Shown: in pieces, positions 7,099 through 8,884 of the stretch | Layout: every line of letters begins with the position of its first letter | Numbering within the stretch: the first letter of the stretch is position 1 | Assembly: GCA_947600345.1 (NCBI GenBank) | Contig: CANQGC010000109.1 | Location: 1-8,884, forward strand | Direction: 5' to 3' | Length of the DNA: 8,884 bases | From: an uncultured Clostridia bacterium | GTDB lineage: Bacteria > Bacillota > Clostridia > Christensenellales > Aristaeellaceae | The notes under the pieces: generated by a model | Databases searched by the model: none | What the model saw: only the letters and a program-made list of their open reading frames with translations | What the model was told of the DNA's origin: nothing | Translations under genes and position numbers: made by a program

Positions 7099-7116
7099 GC
7101 ACAGTCTATTCTGTGC
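7099..7116. promoter_or_regulatory. Inverted repeat in the leader of the ferritin-like gene
   Basis: GCACAG (7099-7104) and CTGTGC (7111-7116) are perfect inverted arms around 6 bases, immediately upstream of the ribosome site of the leftward gene. It could be an operator or an mRNA hairpin that affects access to that site. Confidence 0.35.
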
Positions 7117-7163
7117 GAAAGAGCAAAAAAACATTCTGCGCGCCGCCCCCGCCGCCCATTAAG

Positions 7164-7176
7164 ATTTGCCGCAAAT
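7164..7176. promoter_or_regulatory. 13-bp palindrome between divergent genes, possible operator
   Basis: ATTTGC-C-GCAAAT is a perfect 6-1-6 dyad. It ends one base before the -35 of the glycosyltransferase promoter and lies about 80 bases upstream of the ferritin-like gene start, so a bound protein could affect both directions. The regulator is unknown. Confidence 0.35.
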
Positions 7177-7177
7177 G

Positions 7178-7206
7178 ATGACTTTGCGCCGCCCCCATGT
7201 TATAAT
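7178..7206 (+). promoter_or_regulatory. Extended -10 promoter of the glycosyltransferase gene
   Basis: A perfect TATAAT (7201-7206) carries an upstream TG (7198-7199), forming an extended -10. A weak -35 ATGACT (7178-7183) is spaced by 17 bases. The leader to the ATG at 7239 would be about 26 nt. Confidence 0.7.
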
Positions 7207-7238
7207 GAGGAAAATACTCGCCACCAGAGGTCAGAGAC

Positions 7239-8192
7239 ATGGCAGAGACGAAAACCCCCACGCGCGGCTTCGTGACCATCGCCACCGGCAAGGAAATCTT
7301 CTTCCGGATGGCGCACACGCTGCTGCTGTCCTACCGGCTCGCGAGCGCGAATCCCATGCCGTTCGCGATCATGACCGACCAGCGCAACCGCTACACCGAG
7401 GACTTCGACGACGTGGTGATCCTGGACGACGCCAGCGGCTCCTACCTGGACAAGCTGAAACTGCTGATCCAGGCGCCCTACGACGAGACGATCTTCGTCG
7501 ACGCGGACTGCATCGCCTACGGGGACCTGAACCGCTACTGGGACGGCTTCGAGGGCGCGACGGACTTTTCGAGCTTCGGCGCGGTGCTGCCCATCGGCGA
7601 CAAAAGCGCCTGGTTCTCCAAGGAAGGTGCGGGCAGGTATGCCGATCAGATCGACCACCTGCTGTACTTCCACGGCGGGGTCTACTTCATCCGGCGCGGC
7701 GCCACCTGCGAAAGGATCTACCGGCAGAGCCTGGAGATCGCGGAGCACTATCACGAGTTCCAGTTCCGCATGTTCAAGCATCCCGCGGACGAGACGATCC
7801 TCTCGCTGGCGATGACGCTGTGCGGCTGCGTGCCCGCAGAGCGAGCGCCCTGGCACTTCGCGCTTTACGACATTTCGAGGTTCCGGCATGTGGACTTCTT
7901 TCGCCGCAGCCTCACCTACCGCAAGCGGGACGCAAAGCCCGGCGAGGGCTTCACTCCCTGCGTGCTCGTCCACTTCAAATCCCGGAACTACGGCTGCCCG
8001 ATGTGCTTCATTGAGGCGAGGAAAGTCCACTATGAAAGCCGGAACCATCGCCCCTGGGGCGCCTTGGAGAACCTCCGCAACCGGCTACTCTGGGCCGGCT
8101 ACGGCGTCTATTACTTCGCCTTCCGCGTCAAACGCTACCTCGGTCGGCGGGGCCGGCGGCCATCTGCTGCCGCGTTTAGGCGACGGACTTAG
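7239..8192 (+). CDS. Putative GT-A-fold glycosyltransferase (GT8-like)
   Basis: 317 residues. The N-terminal half resembles a nucleotide-sugar GT-A domain: strand FVTIATG (11-17), AIMTDQ (43-48), VVILDD (59-64) and ETIFVDADCIAYGDL (83-97), where D88-A-D90 is the expected metal-binding DxD. HGGVYFIRR (145-153), a D-E pair at 184-185 and LVHFKSRNYG (243-252) fit later acceptor and metal-binding positions of this superfamily. No signal peptide or clear membrane span is seen; the Arg/Lys-rich C-terminus with an aromatic stretch near 285-297 may associate with the membrane. Such enzymes commonly act on cell-surface polysaccharides, but substrate cannot be read here. The ATG at 7239 follows AGAGG at 8 nt. 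The last nine codons overlap the left arm of a 17-bp inverted repeat, and the stop codon lies in a hairpin, so the C-terminus may have been changed by an insertion. Confidence 0.75.
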   Translation: MAETKTPTRGFVTIATGKEIFFRMAHTLLLSYRLASANPMPFAIMTDQRNRYTEDFDDVVILDDASGSYLDKLKLLIQAPYDETIFVDADCIAYGDLNRYWDGFEGATDFSSFGAVLPIGDKSAWFSKEGAGRYADQIDHLLYFHGGVYFIRRGATCERIYRQSLEIAEHYHEFQFRMFKHPADETILSLAMTLCGCVPAERAPWHFALYDISRFRHVDFFRRSLTYRKRDAKPGEGFTPCVLVHFKSRNYGCPMCFIEARKVHYESRNHRPWGALENLRNRLLWAGYGVYYFAFRVKRYLGRRGRRPSAAAFRRRT

Positions 8193-8334
8193 GGCCCGTA
8201 GATTATGGGCCCAAAGTCCTGCGGTGCGTTTCTGAAGGAGCGTTGGTGCGAGGCACGACCTCTGGCCCCATAGATCCGAGGGCCAGAGGTCTTCGTTTTG
8301 GGGAACGGAGGCCCGGTCTAAACGCGGCAGCAGA
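8163..8334. repeat. 172-bp element bounded by 17-bp inverted repeats, with two nested hairpins
   Basis: TCTGCTGCCGCGTTTAG (8163-8179) is exactly complementary to 8318-8334, and one G-T and one C-G pair extend the stem inward. Enclosed are a hairpin with arms GGACTT-A-GGGCCC (8185-8197 with 8207-8219, one A-A mismatch, 9-nt loop) and a perfect 12-bp hairpin GACCTCTGGCCC (8257-8268 with 8280-8291, 11-nt loop). Both loops contain TAGAT after a GGCCC-rich arm, so they may be related. No target-site duplication is visible next to the arms. Confidence 0.75.
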
Positions 8335-8343
8335 GGGGAGAAT

Positions 8344-8397
8344 CCAAGGAACCTCAGGTTCCTTGGCAGAGATTCTTAAGGGACAGCGTCCCTTAAG
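8344..8397. repeat. Two consecutive perfect 10-bp hairpins with 3-nt loops
   Basis: CCAAGGAACC-TCA-GGTTCCTTGG (8344-8366) is followed after eight bases by CTTAAGGGAC-AGC-GTCCCTTAAG (8375-8397). The first is also flanked by GAAT (8340-8343) and ATTC (8372-8375), which could extend it across a bulge. Confidence 0.8.
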
Positions 8398-8400
8398 CAG

Positions 8401-8460
8401 GTCTGGACAGAGTCCAGCAGGTCTGGGCAGAGCCCAGCGGGTCCGGGCAGAGCCCGGCGT
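8401..8460. repeat. Three tandem 20-bp units, each a hairpin with AGA loop and covarying stems
   Basis: Units at 8401-8420, 8421-8440 and 8441-8460. Stems are CTGGAC/GTCCAG, CTGGGC/GCCCAG and CCGGGC/GCCCGG, all closing the loop AGA. Between units the A8407-T8413 pair becomes G8427-C8433, and T8424-A8436 becomes C8444-G8456, so pairing is kept while sequence changes. Confidence 0.85.
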
Positions 8461-8467
8461 CAACCCG

Positions 8468-8539
8468 GCGGCCCGCGGTATCCAAACTATTGCCCGGCAA
8501 TGCGAACCAACGCTCCATCGCCTCCATACCGCGGGCCGC
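8468..8539. repeat. 14-bp perfect stem with large loop
   Basis: GCGGCCCGCGGTAT (8468-8481) pairs perfectly with 8526-8539 around a 44-nt loop. The loop contains a small TTGCC/GGCAA hairpin (8490-8500) and the segment 8506-8516 that is complementary to 8237-8247. Confidence 0.8.
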
Positions 8540-8549
8540 GCGAGGCGAG

Positions 8550-8587
8550 TTTTGGAATGGGAAGCCGGAAGGCTTCCCATTCCAAAA
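8550..8587. repeat. 17-bp perfect hairpin with GGAA tetraloop
   Basis: TTTTGGAATGGGAAGCC (8550-8566) pairs perfectly with 8571-8587 around GGAA, which is of GNRA type. The 3' arm ends in AAAA and the 5' arm starts with TTTT, so read on the - strand the hairpin also ends in a short T-run and could act as a weak terminator for leftward transcription. Confidence 0.85.
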
Positions 8588-8680
8588 GAGCAAACGAACG
8601 CTTCGCTTTGCCCGCCCTAACGCTACAGCAAAACCAAACCTCGGCATTTGCCAAACCAGGAAGGTCTTCCCCTATCGTTT

Positions 8681-8716
8681 GAGTGCCCTCCGGATTCCCG
8701 GAGGGCGCTCTTTTAT
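8681..8716 (+). terminator. Strong intrinsic terminator
   Basis: GAGTGCCCTCCGG (8681-8693) pairs with 8698-8710 (13 bp including one T-G pair) around a 4-nt loop and is followed by TTTTAT. It is the best intrinsic terminator in the window and ends rightward transcription after the glycosyltransferase gene and the hairpin array. Confidence 0.9.
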
Positions 8717-8812
8717 CTGCGCAAAAGTTTCAAAAGTAGAGTATGGATTCAAAAAGTAGACAGAATCATATTGTATTTAGCTATAAATCGGCACATTATT
8801 AGCAATATCCCA

Positions 8813-8841
8813 TTGCTAGTTAGTCCCCCAAAAGCTACAAT
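8813..8841 (+). promoter_or_regulatory. Possible sigma-A promoter at the right edge
   Basis: TTGCTA (8813-8818), 17 bases, TACAAT (8836-8841), inside an AT-rich stretch (8711-8850) that contrasts with the GC-rich genes. It would start a transcript near 8848 leading out of the window. No gene is visible in the remaining bases. I see nothing else in 8717-8812. Confidence 0.4.
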
Positions 8842-8854
8842 ATACCCGTACCAA

Positions 8855-8880
8855 GGAAGCGCCAATCAAGCGGCGCTTCC
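8855..8880. other. 9-bp hairpin at the window edge
   Basis: GGAAGCGCC (8855-8863) and GGCGCTTCC (8872-8880) form a perfect 9-bp stem around 8 nt. It may be a terminator for a leftward gene beyond the window or a leader hairpin of the transcript from the promoter at 8813-8841. There is no T-run in view. Confidence 0.5.
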
Positions 8881-8884
8881 CCAA

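Larger units (their letters stand above)
8163..8716 (+). other. Hairpin array region, possible structured 3' UTR, non-coding RNA or repetitive element
   Basis: No credible gene is seen downstream of 8192. Instead a chain of self-complementary segments runs from the end of the glycosyltransferase gene to an intrinsic terminator, with roughly a dozen stems in 550 bases. Besides those listed separately there are smaller ones: GTGC-GAG-GCAC (8246-8256), CGTT/AACG (8294-8307), TTGCC-C-GGCAA (8490-8500), GCAAACGAA/TTCG-TTTGC with a bulged C (8590-8611), GGCA-TT-TGCC (8643-8652) and GGAAG-GT-CTTCC (8659-8670). The region is on the transcribed path of the glycosyltransferase promoter, with no earlier clear terminator. 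Open frames across it are low-complexity artefacts of the repeats. Confidence 0.6.

Noticed and set aside
5826..7178. 450-codon open frame on the + strand
   Set aside because: Antisense shadow of the ferritin-like gene, rich in Leu, Val, His and Gln; it lacks domain motifs and is explained by high-GC codon use.
8401..8460. CRISPR array
   Set aside because: The repeats abut one another with no variable spacers, each unit is itself a palindrome, and there are no cas genes.
8243..8620. Open frames of about 125 codons on both strands over the hairpin array
   Set aside because: They translate the palindromic repeats into low-complexity peptides and have no ribosome site.

Overview
The window looks like a piece of chromosome from a GC-rich, Gram-positive Firmicute, probably an uncultured gut-type Clostridia. 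This is inferred from strong AGGAGG-type ribosome binding sites, near-consensus sigma-A promoters, and the gene content: a BlaR1-type M56 peptidase, BspA/DUF285 repeats, a LysM protein and DUF3800. No feature fixes the species.

Layout, left to right. 77-2431 (+) encodes a membrane M56 metallopeptidase of the BlaR1/MecR1 type whose outer region holds two copies of an unrecognised module instead of a beta-lactam sensor. A hairpin at 2460-2493 ends it and the convergent gene. 2870-4252 (-) encodes a BspA-type leucine-rich repeat protein made of two near-duplicate modules. It stops at an amber codon, but the same frame runs on past it through a basic linker, one membrane helix and a tail ending at 2513, just before the shared terminator. 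4400-4909 (+) is a small proline-rich protein with two cysteine-bracketed LysM-like repeats. 4950-5776 (+) is a consensus promoter, a structured leader of about 85 nt and a DUF3800 protein. 5820-7082 (-) encodes a long ferritin-like protein with a complete E/ExxH/E/ExxH ligand set. 7239-8192 (+) encodes a GT-A-type glycosyltransferase with a DAD motif, behind an extended -10 promoter.

The last 700 bases (8193-8884) have no convincing gene. From 8163 to 8716 they form a dense series of perfect or near-perfect hairpins: a 17-bp inverted repeat enclosing two smaller hairpins, two 10-bp hairpins, three tandem 20-bp hairpin units whose stems covary, a 14-bp stem, a 17-bp stem with a GGAA loop, and finally a strong intrinsic terminator. 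An 11-bp complementarity joins two distant parts of this region. It may be a large structured 3' UTR or non-coding RNA, or a palindrome-rich repetitive element. This is the strongest candidate for something undescribed.

The genes do not form one operon. They are single transcription units in mixed orientation, with cell-envelope functions (M56 peptidase, LysM protein, glycosyltransferase, possible membrane-anchored LRR protein) as a loose common thread.
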